Made by a program: the position numbers and the translations under genes. The notes under the pieces were generated by a model. The model was not told where the DNA came from and did not search any database. It was given only the letters and a program-made list of their open reading frames with translations. Positions 40,936 to 50,437 of a stretch of DNA of 53,060 nt are shown in pieces; within the stretch, counting starts at the first letter, position 1, and each line of letters opens with the position of its first letter. The DNA is taken from assembly GCA_016234555.1 (NCBI GenBank), contig JACRBJ010000093.1, forward strand, positions 1 to 53,060, in the 5' to 3' direction. The stretch is from Chloroflexota bacterium (lineage in GTDB: Bacteria; Chloroflexota; Anaerolineae; Anaerolineales; Villigracilaceae).

Positions 40936-41028
40936 CAAAGACCATGCCTGGTCGCATGTTTAGTTCAACCTGTGGACAGGTCTTTGGGGAGCTAATGGCA
41001 AGACCGGTTCTATAGGATCGTTTTTATT
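40936..41028 (+). ncRNA. Leader RNA motif, copy 2, ending in a terminator-like hairpin
   Basis: CAAAGACC (40936-40943) pairs with GGTCTTTG (40979-40986). Then comes GGGAGCTAATGGCAAGACCGG and a hairpin CGGTTC / GGATCG (41005-41010, 41015-41020) followed by TTTTTATTT. The pairing bases differ from copy 1 at the stem ends while pairing is kept. The start codon is about 100 bases further on, after AAAGGAGG and GAGGAG sites. Confidence 0.55.
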
Positions 41029-41127
41029 TCGATTGGGATAAAAGGAGGCAGGTATTGAGAAATAAGGGTAGGTTCTTCGATTCGATATGCCTGATAGTCA
41101 AAAGTCTTTGGTTTTGAGGAGAAAAAA

Positions 41128-44100
41128 ATGAAAGCACATAAATTTGGAACGGCTATTAATATTTTTGCGGGAATCATGATCGCTATCCTGTTACTGGCGC
41201 CCTCCGGGGTCGGGTTGGCTCAGTCGCCAACTCCTCCGGATGCAGCCACGCCTTTTGAAGGGACACTGCCTTCGGAAGATAATGTGTCGAAAACCAGTTC
41301 GATGGCTATTTCCGCTATGGCAATCCCGCTGATCGGGGACGTTTATCAGACCGGCGCTGACCGCCTGACCGCCCTTCAAAACACCGACGGAGGCTGGGAC
41401 TGGCCATTGGATGATGGAAATCCAGCCAGCATTAGCCCAAGGAACACAGTTGGACCGATTGGCAAGGGATTGGCGGAAGCCTATCTTCATACTGGCGATC
41501 CGGACCACAAAGCTGCCCTGGCGGATGCTGGGGCGCTGTTGCTGTCGAAGACAAACAACTTCTCTCCCTCAGACGGTTATCTCGCAGCCGCGCTGGATGA
41601 TATTTTGGGCGGGACCGCATATACCGACCATGTTATGACCAATTTCTATGGTCCGCTGGCGGCTGGTACCTATAATCGCAATGGGGCTGGCACGCTTTAT
41701 GACACCGTCGGGTATGTGAACCTGATCCGTACGAGCCGCTCCGGCTCCCAGGCTAATTTGGCTGCCTGGGACCTTGGCATGGGCTTGGTGGGGGCTGCCT
41801 CAGCAGGCGCCGATACCACTGCCTGGATTTCCGGCGTTAAGGCAGAGATCGACGAATTGGATGGCGCCCAGTATTACGATGTGATCGGTCTTGCCGGCGC
41901 CATATATGGACTGGCGTTTGTTGGAGAAGACTTCGATCCGACATCCGGGATACACGCCGCGGCGGCTGACCTGGAAGACCTGGGTGACATCCTGGTCACC
42001 TATCAGTTGACGAGCGGCGGCTTTACCTGGAATTCGTTCTATGTGGGCGCTGGGAACGAAACCAACCAGGAAACGGCTTACGCTATTCTCGCGCTGGACA
42101 AGTTGAACCGTACCGCCTATTTGAGCAACATTCAATCTGCTGCGGATTATTTGGGTGGCGTTCAGCTTGGAACTGGCGGCTGGGATAACTATCCGGGCGA
42201 CCCTGATGGGGAGAATAATGAACTAACCGCCGAAGCTTTGTGGGCTGTTGGCGCTGTCTATCCGCTGTCCGAGGTGTGGGTCTGCGAGAGCGGGGATTGC
42301 GGACATCCGGAAGCCAGTTTCAATTCGATTCCGGAAGCTGTTATAGCCGTCCAATCTGCTGGCATTGTCCATGTGTTGGAGGGTACATACGGCGTTGACA
42401 GTCCGATAACGGTAAGCAAAGCCGTAACTCTGTCTGGTCCCACCACCGGTACGGCCAAAGTTGTTGGCAACGGGACGGATATGTTCAAGGTGTTTGTCAT
42501 CACTTCCGGGGACGTGACAATCCAGAACCTGGAAATTACCCTGGCGACGACACCCGCCTATCCGCTTTTGATCGGCAATGAACTGGAATCCAGCTTGATT
42601 AGCGTTTCAGGTGGTACGGGCATGACCGGCATTGTCATCAGGGACAATGAGATTTACGTGCCCGCCCAAACTCCGCCGATGACCACTTGGACTGCGCGCG
42701 CCATCACGGTCGGCAGCAATGCCGTTTCCGGCATGAGCATTACCGGCAACAAGATTTACAATACCCGCAATGGTGTGGTGATCCAATATAACAATTCCGC
42801 CACGGTTAGTGACAATGAGATTTACAACACCAAGGGCGGGATCATGAACTACACCAACACCCAGCCCGATGGGGATAATCGCACAATGAGCGGGAATTCC
42901 TGGGGAGCGGTTCACAACGAATGGGATATCGTGTGGAACACGGCATACTACGTCCCCGATTACCAGCAGAGTGTCCTGGCTTTGTCCGGGGCAAACAACG
43001 ACGCCTATGTGGCGGACCGTCGCGCGGCGGATGCTGCCGCCTGCGCTGCCCTGACCGGCAATCGCAGCCACGTCTGGGTGAATGCCGCAACCGGCACACT
43101 CACAGCTGGTCCGGTCAATGGAAATATGAACCTGCCCTACGCCACCATTCAACTTGGTATTAATGCGGTTGTGCCGGGTGGTACGGTTTATGTGGCAGCA
43201 GGGACATATAACGAACAGATTGTCATCTCCAAACCCTTGACCCTGACGGGTGAAGATGGAGCCGTGCTCGATGGCACAGGTCTTGCGCCAACATGGACAA
43301 CCGGGGTGAAGATCCGTTCCGGTAATGTTACTTTCAACAATATAGATGTCACCAATTATACGCAGGATGGCATCACCGCCTACGACAACATTGATATGCC
43401 CAACCTGCATATTACGAACAGTAAAATATCCAACATCCAACCTGGATATTGGGGTTTTGGCATCTACGTCGGGTATGAGTCGGAAGGCTTTGGGTACACT
43501 CCTCCAGACCTGACCACCCACCTGAATTTTTCAGGACTTCTGGTAGAGGGTAACGAAATAACCAATGTTCATAGCTCGGCATTGGTGCTTCAGGCAATTA
43601 CCGGCACACCGGGAACTCTCTTGGTGCAGAACAACAATATCCATGACAATACGACCAACAGCGGAATTTGGGTGGATTGCGCCAGGAACCTGCTGATCCA
43701 GGACAATACTGTTAACTCAAACAAATGGGGTGTTGAGTTTTCATGTTACGCTGAAACGGGCAACACCTTGAATGGTCCGTATGGTCCTAAGGATATCATT
43801 CTGCAAGGGAATGTCATTCGTGACAACGCAAAACAGGGCGTTACCTTATACGAAGCCTGGCCAGACACCTTCACTGTCATTGAAAACATCATTCAGGGAA
43901 ATGAATCAGGTATCGACAACCAATTGGCTGAGATCCTGATTGCCAGGAAGAACTGGTGGGGCGCAGCCTCCGGACCTCTGGATGACAAGACCCTGCCCGG
44001 CGTACCCAATTACAACAACCCTTCCGGAGAAGGCAATGAAGTCAGTTCGTATGTGGACTACTCCCCTTGGTGTGCGGATGAGGCTTGCACAACCTTTGCA

Positions 44101-46323
44101 GAGCCGGAACATATCCTGACGGTGGAAGTAAAAGACAGCCAGGGCAATCCCGTTGAAGGAGCGGTGATCACGTATGCGGTCGGCAGCCCCAATGCCGGCT
44201 GGCAGGATTTCGGCACCACTGGCGTGGATGGTACGGTCATCAAGGCGGATTTGACCGTTGGCACCACCTACCACTTCTACGCCCGTTATAACCAATCGAC
44301 ATCGCTCCAGCAATCCGTTGTTTTCGATGGAGAGGACCTTGTCACTTTCCAGACCGTTCCAGTCAGCATTAAGGTCGAGACGTGTCCCGGCGTGGCGCTC
44401 GAAGGGGCGGTCGTCACCTATGGCAATGCCAATAGCGGATTTTATCCCTTTGGCAGCACTGCGGATGATGGGCTGGTCTCGAAAGAATTGTTCCCCGGCA
44501 ATCCGCGCACGTTCTATGCGAGGTTCAACAACACCACATCAGCTCATCAGACAGTCATAATTGTCGGGCAATCCGACTCGCTGGTCGCCTTCAAGACCAC
44601 GGCGGTCACGCTTTACAACAGCGGAACGATCGCCCACGGCAGCGCCAACGGCGGCTGGTATCCGTTCACCAAGCCGACGATGGAAATGTTTGCGGGCAGT
44701 CACACCTTCCTGATTGGCGGCAGTCAGGTTCCCATTGAAGTCAGTGGGTGCTCGATGAGCAAGGCTGTCAATTTCCTCAAACTCAAGGATCACAATGGTC
44801 AGCCTCTCGCGGGTGGCACGGCGCGCGGCGGATTTGGTTCCAACTTCTCCACCTGGCACGTGGCTGGTGCGACGGACGCCAATGGCTTGCTGGTCGACCT
44901 GCGCGATGTGACCACCGCTCCTGCCTCCATGTCCTACGAGATGAAGTTCAACAACACCACTCAGGTCAAGACGCAGGATGTCTCGACCAATTCGGTGTTC
45001 GAGTTCCAGACCAGTCTCGTCAATATGCGCCTGCAAACCTGTGACGGAACCGGGCTGGCAAACGGCGCTGTCCGCTATGGAATTGGCGCCACCTACACCA
45101 CCTGGTGGTTCCCCGGCGGGAATACCAATGCCGGCGGCGATACCTCGGCGGAGTTCTTCTCCGGCACGTATTCATTCGAGATGCAGTATCAAGGGACGGC
45201 GCAGTCGAAGCTGAACCTCAACCTGCCCGCCGCCTCGCCTGTGGTCTGGAATACCACCAGGGTCATGCTCCAGTATGCGGGGCAGATTTCCTATGGTGGA
45301 CCGAACGGACAGAACGCCTGGTTTACCAAGCCCTCGATGAACCTCCTGCCCGGCGGACCGTACAAATTCCACTTCCAGAATCCCGAAGGTGGATTGCTTG
45401 ACCTTTCGTGGAGTGGGTGCAATTACACCGCCAGCGTTGCGGCTGTCAAACTGATCGACAGCACGGGAGCGGGGATTGCCGGTGCGACAGCCCAATACTA
45501 TGACGGCGGCTGGAAGGATATCCCCGGTGTGACCAACGCCAACGGACTGCTACCGGTTGCCATCCCTGGACTAAAGGGGAAGGTTCCCTTTGCGCTTACT
45601 TACGGCGGGGTGCGAGTCCAGAAAGCCCAGGATATTTCCCTCGATTCGATTGTCACGTTCCAGACTGCGGCTGTCACGATGAAACTGCTCGATTCAACCG
45701 GTGCTGAACTGGCAGGTGGGGCGGAATATTACGCCAAGGGCTGGAAGACACTTGGCGGCGGTACAACGACCGCCACAATGGAGTTGCTCCCGGTCAAATA
45801 CGCGTTCAAGGTTACCTACGGCGGCGTAAGCTTGCAGAAATACCAGGACGTGTCGGTTGACCCGCTGGTAATTTTCCGAACCGTCCCCGTGACGTTCAAA
45901 CTGCTGTCCTCCACAGACGCTGAATTGGAAGGCGGCGCGCAATATTACGCGGACGGCTGGAGGAACTTCGGCGACGGTACCACAACCGAAGTGGCGGAGA
46001 TGCTGCCTGTCAAATATACCTTCCTCGTGACATACGCCGGCAAGGGTCTGGTAAAGACCCAGGACGTAGCCAGCAATCCCGTTGTCATCTTCAAGACCAA
46101 GCAGGTCACCATGAAACTCCTCAATAAGGCGAGGGTTGAAGTGGCTGGCGCGGCTGAGTACTACGTCGACGGCTGGAAGACCTTTGGCAGCGGAGTTACC
46201 ACAACCTCCATGGAACTGCTGCCTTCGACCTATCCCTTCCAGGTCACATACAACGGAGTTATCTTGAAGAAGTACCAGAACATCGCGGTCAATCCGCTGG
46301 TGGTTTTCACCGGCGTCAAATAG
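41128..46323 (+). CDS. Very large secreted protein: helical toroid, beta-helix and C-terminal repeats
   Basis: This 1,731-residue protein has a signal peptide (about residues 1-31, ending GVGLAQS). Residues about 55-380 resemble a prenyltransferase/squalene cyclase-like alpha/alpha toroid (RLTALQNTDGGWDW, LGTGGWDNYPGD, NQETAYAILALDKL). Residues about 395-970 are two right-handed parallel beta-helix blocks with PbH1-like repeats (LEGTYGVDSPITVSKAVTLSG, AAGTYNEQIVISKPLTLTG). About 990-1731 are repeated domains of 80-100 residues with VTMKLLDSTGAELAGGAEYY-like starts. No LPXTG sorting signal is evident. It is probably a cell-surface or matrix protein. A terminator follows. Confidence 0.75.
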   Translation: MKAHKFGTAINIFAGIMIAILLLAPSGVGLAQSPTPPDAATPFEGTLPSEDNVSKTSSMAISAMAIPLIGDVYQTGADRLTALQNTDGGWDWPLDDGNPASISPRNTVGPIGKGLAEAYLHTGDPDHKAALADAGALLLSKTNNFSPSDGYLAAALDDILGGTAYTDHVMTNFYGPLAAGTYNRNGAGTLYDTVGYVNLIRTSRSGSQANLAAWDLGMGLVGAASAGADTTAWISGVKAEIDELDGAQYYDVIGLAGAIYGLAFVGEDFDPTSGIHAAAADLEDLGDILVTYQLTSGGFTWNSFYVGAGNETNQETAYAILALDKLNRTAYLSNIQSAADYLGGVQLGTGGWDNYPGDPDGENNELTAEALWAVGAVYPLSEVWVCESGDCGHPEASFNSIPEAVIAVQSAGIVHVLEGTYGVDSPITVSKAVTLSGPTTGTAKVVGNGTDMFKVFVITSGDVTIQNLEITLATTPAYPLLIGNELESSLISVSGGTGMTGIVIRDNEIYVPAQTPPMTTWTARAITVGSNAVSGMSITGNKIYNTRNGVVIQYNNSATVSDNEIYNTKGGIMNYTNTQPDGDNRTMSGNSWGAVHNEWDIVWNTAYYVPDYQQSVLALSGANNDAYVADRRAADAAACAALTGNRSHVWVNAATGTLTAGPVNGNMNLPYATIQLGINAVVPGGTVYVAAGTYNEQIVISKPLTLTGEDGAVLDGTGLAPTWTTGVKIRSGNVTFNNIDVTNYTQDGITAYDNIDMPNLHITNSKISNIQPGYWGFGIYVGYESEGFGYTPPDLTTHLNFSGLLVEGNEITNVHSSALVLQAITGTPGTLLVQNNNIHDNTTNSGIWVDCARNLLIQDNTVNSNKWGVEFSCYAETGNTLNGPYGPKDIILQGNVIRDNAKQGVTLYEAWPDTFTVIENIIQGNESGIDNQLAEILIARKNWWGAASGPLDDKTLPGVPNYNNPSGEGNEVSSYVDYSPWCADEACTTFAEPEHILTVEVKDSQGNPVEGAVITYAVGSPNAGWQDFGTTGVDGTVIKADLTVGTTYHFYARYNQSTSLQQSVVFDGEDLVTFQTVPVSIKVETCPGVALEGAVVTYGNANSGFYPFGSTADDGLVSKELFPGNPRTFYARFNNTTSAHQTVIIVGQSDSLVAFKTTAVTLYNSGTIAHGSANGGWYPFTKPTMEMFAGSHTFLIGGSQVPIEVSGCSMSKAVNFLKLKDHNGQPLAGGTARGGFGSNFSTWHVAGATDANGLLVDLRDVTTAPASMSYEMKFNNTTQVKTQDVSTNSVFEFQTSLVNMRLQTCDGTGLANGAVRYGIGATYTTWWFPGGNTNAGGDTSAEFFSGTYSFEMQYQGTAQSKLNLNLPAASPVVWNTTRVMLQYAGQISYGGPNGQNAWFTKPSMNLLPGGPYKFHFQNPEGGLLDLSWSGCNYTASVAAVKLIDSTGAGIAGATAQYYDGGWKDIPGVTNANGLLPVAIPGLKGKVPFALTYGGVRVQKAQDISLDSIVTFQTAAVTMKLLDSTGAELAGGAEYYAKGWKTLGGGTTTATMELLPVKYAFKVTYGGVSLQKYQDVSVDPLVIFRTVPVTFKLLSSTDAELEGGAQYYADGWRNFGDGTTTEVAEMLPVKYTFLVTYAGKGLVKTQDVASNPVVIFKTKQVTMKLLNKARVEVAGAAEYYVDGWKTFGSGVTTTSMELLPSTYPFQVTYNGVILKKYQNIAVNPLVVFTGVK

Positions 46324-46340
46324 ACCAACGACGGTTAACA

Positions 46341-46378
46341 AGATTGCGCCCCGGAACTCCGGGGCGCAATCTTTATTT
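46341..46378 (+). terminator. Terminator after the large secreted protein gene
   Basis: GATTGCGCCCCGG and CCGGGGCGCAATC form a 13-bp stem with loop AACT, followed by TTTATTT. It sits between two convergent genes and probably serves both directions weakly. Confidence 0.85.
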
Positions 46379-49246
46379 CTTGATATTCTTCTTCCTCGCC
46401 AGCAAAGCGGACGTGGTTGAGGTGGGCGTTTCCTGCTTGGTCGACGTCTCTTTTGGCGCTGGCTTCGTTTCGACGGCTGGAAGCACAGGCTCTGCTGTTG
46501 ACTTGGTGGGCGTTTCGACTTTCGTCGGCTGATTTTCACGCACGCGACTCTTTGCGCTGCGCAACGCTTCCATTTGTGGATTGGCTGGCGCAGGTTCGCC
46601 CTGACGCGAAGCGCGGCGAAGGGCTGGCAACCTTTGCGCAACCCACTCTTGGAACAAAACCAAATCATGCCTTGTAATAATCAACCTGCGGACAGCGATA
46701 TCAAACGGCAATAGCAACGCGGCAATCAACAGCAACCAAGGCGCAATCGGTTGGGAAGCGTGTTCCGCTTTCAGATCGTGCTTGAAGACCTCTTCGGGGC
46801 GCGGCGACGAAACCTGCCCGTTGCCCACTGCCGATAGTCGCAGAAGCAGGTCAGGGTCAGGGTCGATGCGCTGATATTCTGGGGAGTAGGACAAAGCCCA
46901 GCCCGTCGTCTCAGCAAATGAGTCGCCACCCGCTTCCGATTTCCCAGAAAAATGAATCAGGTAAATTCCCTGCTCGGTCGGGACAAATTCAGATTCGTAT
47001 CGCCCAGGTGCGACTTGCGAGAAGGTCACGGTTTGCGATTCGCCGTTGGGCGCGACAATGCTGGCTTCGATCTGGTAGCCGTTGAGAAACTCGCCCGCAC
47101 GACTGCGCGCGTCGAGGATGATATTTGATTTTTCACCCTGCGGCTCGACGGTCATTTGCAGCGCGGAGTTGAGCGTGTCGTTGATGGTGTAGCGGACGGC
47201 TTGCGCCCAGAAGGTCGGGAAAATTTCCGAGCGCGCCCAATCGCGCCCCCAGCGACCCGTGGCGTCGGAGGTGAAGGCGACCGACCTGCCCAAGCCATAT
47301 TGCCAAGCCGCGAGGATGGGGTCGCCCTTGTCTGATTCGAGAATGACTTGCGCGAGGTCTTTGGCGCTGGACGCCACGTAGCCATGCAGGCGCGGCGCTT
47401 CGGTGATGCCCGACAGAATCGGCGACGAGTTGACCAGCATTGGGAAGAACGACTCTTCGACGATGTAGGCGCGCGTGGCGAGGGTGGTCTCTTCGGTGAA
47501 GATGGTGGCGATGTTGCCCGCGTTATTGGTGAAGTGATAACGTCCGCCGCCGAGCGCCGCAAGGTCTTTGAGGAAGGGCGCGGCGTCGTTGCCCACGCCG
47601 ACCGTCGAAAGCGTGATGCCGTTTTCCTTGTATAACTTTTCGACCAGTTCGGGAATGCCCGTGATGTCCGCACCGCCGTCGGTGAGCAGGATGACATGCT
47701 TCACTTTGGACGGGTCGTCGGGCAGCACTTTCGACATCGACAGCAAGCCCGCGTAAATATCCGTGCCGCCACCGATTTGAACCCCGCCAATCGCGTTGAC
47801 GATCTCGTCGCGGTTTTCGGCTTCGGTAATCGGCACCACCCAACTGGCAGTGTCGTCGAAGGCAATCACGCCCACGCGGTCAGACGGGAAAAGCATATCC
47901 ACCGAACGCGCCGCCGCTTCCTTGGCAAGCTCCAGTTTGGTTACGCCGCCGCTGGTGTCGCTCATGCTGCCCGAATGGTCAATGATGAAGACGATGCTCA
48001 GCGACGGGCGACGCTGCTCATCCTTGATTTCCATGTCGACGGGGAGCGCCTCTTCGAGCGGCGTGTGGAAATATCCACCGACCCCGAAGCTAGTCGTCCC
48101 GCCGACAGCCACCAGTCCGCCGCCGAGGTCGCGCACATAGGATTGCAGCGTCTCCATTTGAGCGGTGCTCAGTTCGCGGGCGGGGACATCCACCAGCACG
48201 GCAGAGTTGTACTGCGCGAGGGTCGGCAGGTCGGCGGGCATGAGGCTCGGCGTGACGGTCTTCACGTCAAAGCCAGCCGAAGTGAGGACTTGCTGGAGGA
48301 GGGAATACTCGTCGGGACGCGGCTTGCCGTCGGGCTGAATCTCGCCTGCTGGCGGAGCGACCATCAACACCCGAGGCGGCCCCTCGACCTGTGAGAATGT
48401 ATCCAGCCGATTGTTTTGGTAGAAAGCGTCCTGCTCGGGAGTGATCTGCACCTGATAGCTGACGAAACCAGGCTCGTTGGCGGTGAGCGGCAGACTCAGC
48501 GTTTGGTTTCCCTTGTGCAGTTCATGCGTCGCTTCGTACAGGATTTGATTTTTGGCAAGAACGCGCACCGTCGCCCGCATGGATTGGTTTGCTTGAATCG
48601 AGACGTTCAAATCAAACTGCTCGCCGCCCCGAAGATGGGTGGGCGCGTCCACTTCGGTGACTAGGGCTTCGGCGTCCACCTGACTGAGAAATGGCATGAC
48701 CACGATTTGCACATCCGCCGCTGACGCAAACTTCGCCGCATTGAGCGCGTCGCCTGTGGTCTCTGCTCCGTCCGATAAAATCACCATGCGTTTTGCATAT
48801 CCCGATGGATACAGCGCCAGTCCCAGTTGAATGGCTTCTGCAAGGTCGGTTTGATTCGTAATCGGGACAGAGGTGATGGCGGACAGTTCGTTCAACGCCG
48901 ACATCGGGCGCTCGACCAGCGCATCCGCGCCGAAGAGGATAATCGCGGCTTTATCGTCCGCGCCGATGGATTTCAGCGCCTCGCGCACATACGCCACTTC
49001 CTGCTCCACGGCTTGCTGCGGCATGGAGTCGGATACATCCATGAGGAAGACGACGGCGAGGTTGTTTCCGCTCTTGACGAGTTCAAGTCCAGCGATGGAG
49101 AGGATGAGGCAGAGGATGATGATTAATCGCAGAACAAGGGAGGTCCACTCACGCCGCTTCGATGCACCTTTACTCGGCATGCCAATATAAACCACAAGTG
49201 GCACGAGGAGGAGTAAAAGCAAGAAGAGAGGGGAGGTGAAGCGCAT
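46373..49246 (-). CDS. Double-VWA membrane protein with glutamine amidotransferase-like domain
   Basis: This 957-residue protein has an N-terminal pair of membrane segments, then a VWA domain with MIDAS motif DVSDSM (near residue 75). Ig-like and amidotransferase-like segments follow (VLMVAPPAGEIQPDGKPRP, SYVRDLGGGLVAVGGTTSFG). A second VWA domain has DHSGSM and GGGTDIYAGL, then FSGKSEAGG-type Ig-like segments. A further membrane segment (about residue 835) precedes a low-complexity Pro/Glu/Thr tail. This arrangement is typical of BatA-like or YfbK-like surface proteins of unknown function. It is convergent with the secreted protein gene. Confidence 0.82.
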   Translation of the reverse strand: MRFTSPLFLLLLLLVPLVVYIGMPSKGASKRREWTSLVLRLIIILCLILSIAGLELVKSGNNLAVVFLMDVSDSMPQQAVEQEVAYVREALKSIGADDKAAIILFGADALVERPMSALNELSAITSVPITNQTDLAEAIQLGLALYPSGYAKRMVILSDGAETTGDALNAAKFASAADVQIVVMPFLSQVDAEALVTEVDAPTHLRGGEQFDLNVSIQANQSMRATVRVLAKNQILYEATHELHKGNQTLSLPLTANEPGFVSYQVQITPEQDAFYQNNRLDTFSQVEGPPRVLMVAPPAGEIQPDGKPRPDEYSLLQQVLTSAGFDVKTVTPSLMPADLPTLAQYNSAVLVDVPARELSTAQMETLQSYVRDLGGGLVAVGGTTSFGVGGYFHTPLEEALPVDMEIKDEQRRPSLSIVFIIDHSGSMSDTSGGVTKLELAKEAAARSVDMLFPSDRVGVIAFDDTASWVVPITEAENRDEIVNAIGGVQIGGGTDIYAGLLSMSKVLPDDPSKVKHVILLTDGGADITGIPELVEKLYKENGITLSTVGVGNDAAPFLKDLAALGGGRYHFTNNAGNIATIFTEETTLATRAYIVEESFFPMLVNSSPILSGITEAPRLHGYVASSAKDLAQVILESDKGDPILAAWQYGLGRSVAFTSDATGRWGRDWARSEIFPTFWAQAVRYTINDTLNSALQMTVEPQGEKSNIILDARSRAGEFLNGYQIEASIVAPNGESQTVTFSQVAPGRYESEFVPTEQGIYLIHFSGKSEAGGDSFAETTGWALSYSPEYQRIDPDPDLLLRLSAVGNGQVSSPRPEEVFKHDLKAEHASQPIAPWLLLIAALLLPFDIAVRRLIITRHDLVLFQEWVAQRLPALRRASRQGEPAPANPQMEALRSAKSRVRENQPTKVETPTKSTAEPVLPAVETKPAPKETSTKQETPTSTTSALLARKKNIKK

Positions 49247-49376
49247 AAAGAATCAATTGTCTTTATGAAGTGTATCAGACTTTTTGTTTGTCGTTCACTC
49301 CTGAATACTAACACAAACGGTTATACTGGCGTTGCGCAACGGGCATTGAAAGTACTTCCCGGTTCCACAAAGCAGC

Positions 49377-49406
49377 GCTCGAAAACTCATTGAGGAGATT
49401 GGGTAA
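49377..49406 (+). pseudogene. Remnant 1 of a small-gene array (C-terminal end only)
   Basis: Ten codons reading ARKLIEEIG then stop match the last residues of the intact-length copy at 50109-50329 (LEKIIEEIG then stop), with a one-base offset in the DNA just before (GCGCTCGAAAA shared). The rest of this copy is gone. Confidence 0.65.
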
Positions 49407-49415
49407 AATACCCCC

Positions 49416-49502
49416 ATGATAAACTTTTCGTCAACCTTTCCCAGCCCCGCCATGTGGACACGTATAACGTCCCATGGCCGATTCTTCCAATTCTTTACAT
49501 GA
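49416..49502 (+). pseudogene. Remnant 2 of a small-gene array (N-terminal end)
   Basis: ATG here begins MINFSSTFPSPAMWTR, closely matching MTKFSSTYPNIAAWTR at 50109 and TNFSSIYPNTAAW at 50339. After about 16 residues the reading diverges and stops at 49500-49502. The spacer before it, ATTGGGTAAAATACCCCCAT, is the same junction as at 50330. Confidence 0.7.
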
Positions 49503-49520
49503 GAAAGAGGATGGTTTGAC

Positions 49521-50099
49521 ATGACCTTACTGCACATCACCACAGAACGACTGGTCTTGAAGCCGCACACACAAAACAGCCTGGTATGGTTGAATACCAC
49601 CTTCAACAACCCTGAGGAGGATTATTTTAACGGGGATGACCCACCCAGGGAGAGTCCCGAACCGCTGGAAGTGACGCAGAAGATACTTGACCGTATTCTT
49701 AATCGCCCGCCAGATGCGGATATCATCGACTACGCCATCCACAAAAGGGACACCGATGAGTTGATTGGCTGTGGGATGATCGCCCACATCAACCACTACA
49801 ACCGCCGCTGTGACCTGGGAATTGGGCTGGGCTGGAACAGGGATAATTGGGGGAAAGGCTATGCCAGCGAAACCCTGCAAGCCATCATCGCCTATTGTTT
49901 CAATGAACTCAACCTGAACCGTATCGGCGCGGAGATCTACGAATTCAACGAACGCTCCATCCGATTGTTCGAGCGAAACGGGTTTCGCCGCGAAGGTGTA
50001 TTCCGTCAGTATATTTTCAAGGATGGCATTTTCAAGGATTCCTACTCGTACAGTCTGGTAAGGGAGGATTGGGAGAGTCAGATAGGCGCGGACAGGTAA
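49521..50099 (+). CDS. GNAT family N-acetyltransferase (RimJ/RimL-like)
   Basis: This 192-residue protein begins LLHITTERLVLKPHTQ. It has IDYAIHKRDTDELIGCGMI, CDLGIGLGWNRDNWGKGYASETLQAIIAYCF with the acetyl-CoA-binding loop, and NRIGAEIYEFNERSIRLFERNGFRREGVFRQ. It acetylates an amine on a protein N-terminus or a small molecule; the target is unknown. It interrupts the array of small-gene remnants, between copies 2 and 3, and its stop is within ten bases of the start of copy 3. Confidence 0.88.
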   Translation: MTLLHITTERLVLKPHTQNSLVWLNTTFNNPEEDYFNGDDPPRESPEPLEVTQKILDRILNRPPDADIIDYAIHKRDTDELIGCGMIAHINHYNRRCDLGIGLGWNRDNWGKGYASETLQAIIAYCFNELNLNRIGAEIYEFNERSIRLFERNGFRREGVFRQYIFKDGIFKDSYSYSLVREDWESQIGADR

Positions 50100-50108
50100 A
50101 ACACCCCC

Positions 50109-50329
50109 ATGACAAAATTCTCGTCAACCTACCCCAACATCGCCGCGTGGACACGCGCAGCGCCTACGGCTGGATTGGAATTAGACAAGACGACGATTCC
50201 CAATCCTTCGTTCGTGCGCTGGACATGGGCGGAATGGTCTGGGAGGGCAAGCCCAAATACAAAACAGTGGACGCCGCCCTTGATGACTTGGAAACGGCGC
50301 TCGAAAAGATTATTGAGGAGATTGGGTAA
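50109..50329 (+). pseudogene. Small-gene array copy 3, full length but frameshifted
   Basis: Frame starting at 50109 gives MTKFSSTYPNIAAWTR. The second part, in another frame, gives YGWIGIRQDDDSQSF, then RALDMGGMVWEGKPKYK and a C-terminal helix ending ALEKIIEEIG. One frameshift near 50152-50160 would join them into a protein of about 73 residues. The fused protein resembles small uncharacterised proteins I recall from related bacteria; I cannot assign a function. A sequencing error could also cause the shift. Confidence 0.72.
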
Positions 50330-50338
50330 AATATCCCC

Positions 50339-50398
50339 ATAACAAACTTTTCATCAATCTACCCCAACACCGCCGCGTGGATAGAGTCTTATGGCTGA
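50339..50398 (+). pseudogene. Remnant 4 of a small-gene array (N-terminal end, start lost)
   Basis: It reads ITNFSSIYPNTAAWIESYG then stop. The ATG is ATA, and the codon matching Trp in copy 3 (YGW) is TGA. The spacer before it matches those before copies 2 and 3 (TAAAATATCCCCAT). Confidence 0.72.
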
Positions 50399-50437
50399 AC
50401 TTAAAGACGATGATGATTTTTGATAAAGGAATAAAAT

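Noticed and set aside
40778..41028. c-di-GMP-I riboswitch for the tandem leader motifs
   Set aside because: The conserved core of that class and its GNRA tetraloop are not present; I left the class unassigned.
49377..50398. Integron cassette array
   Set aside because: Junctions are copies of the small gene's own ends and spacer; no attC-type imperfect palindromes or integrase gene were seen.
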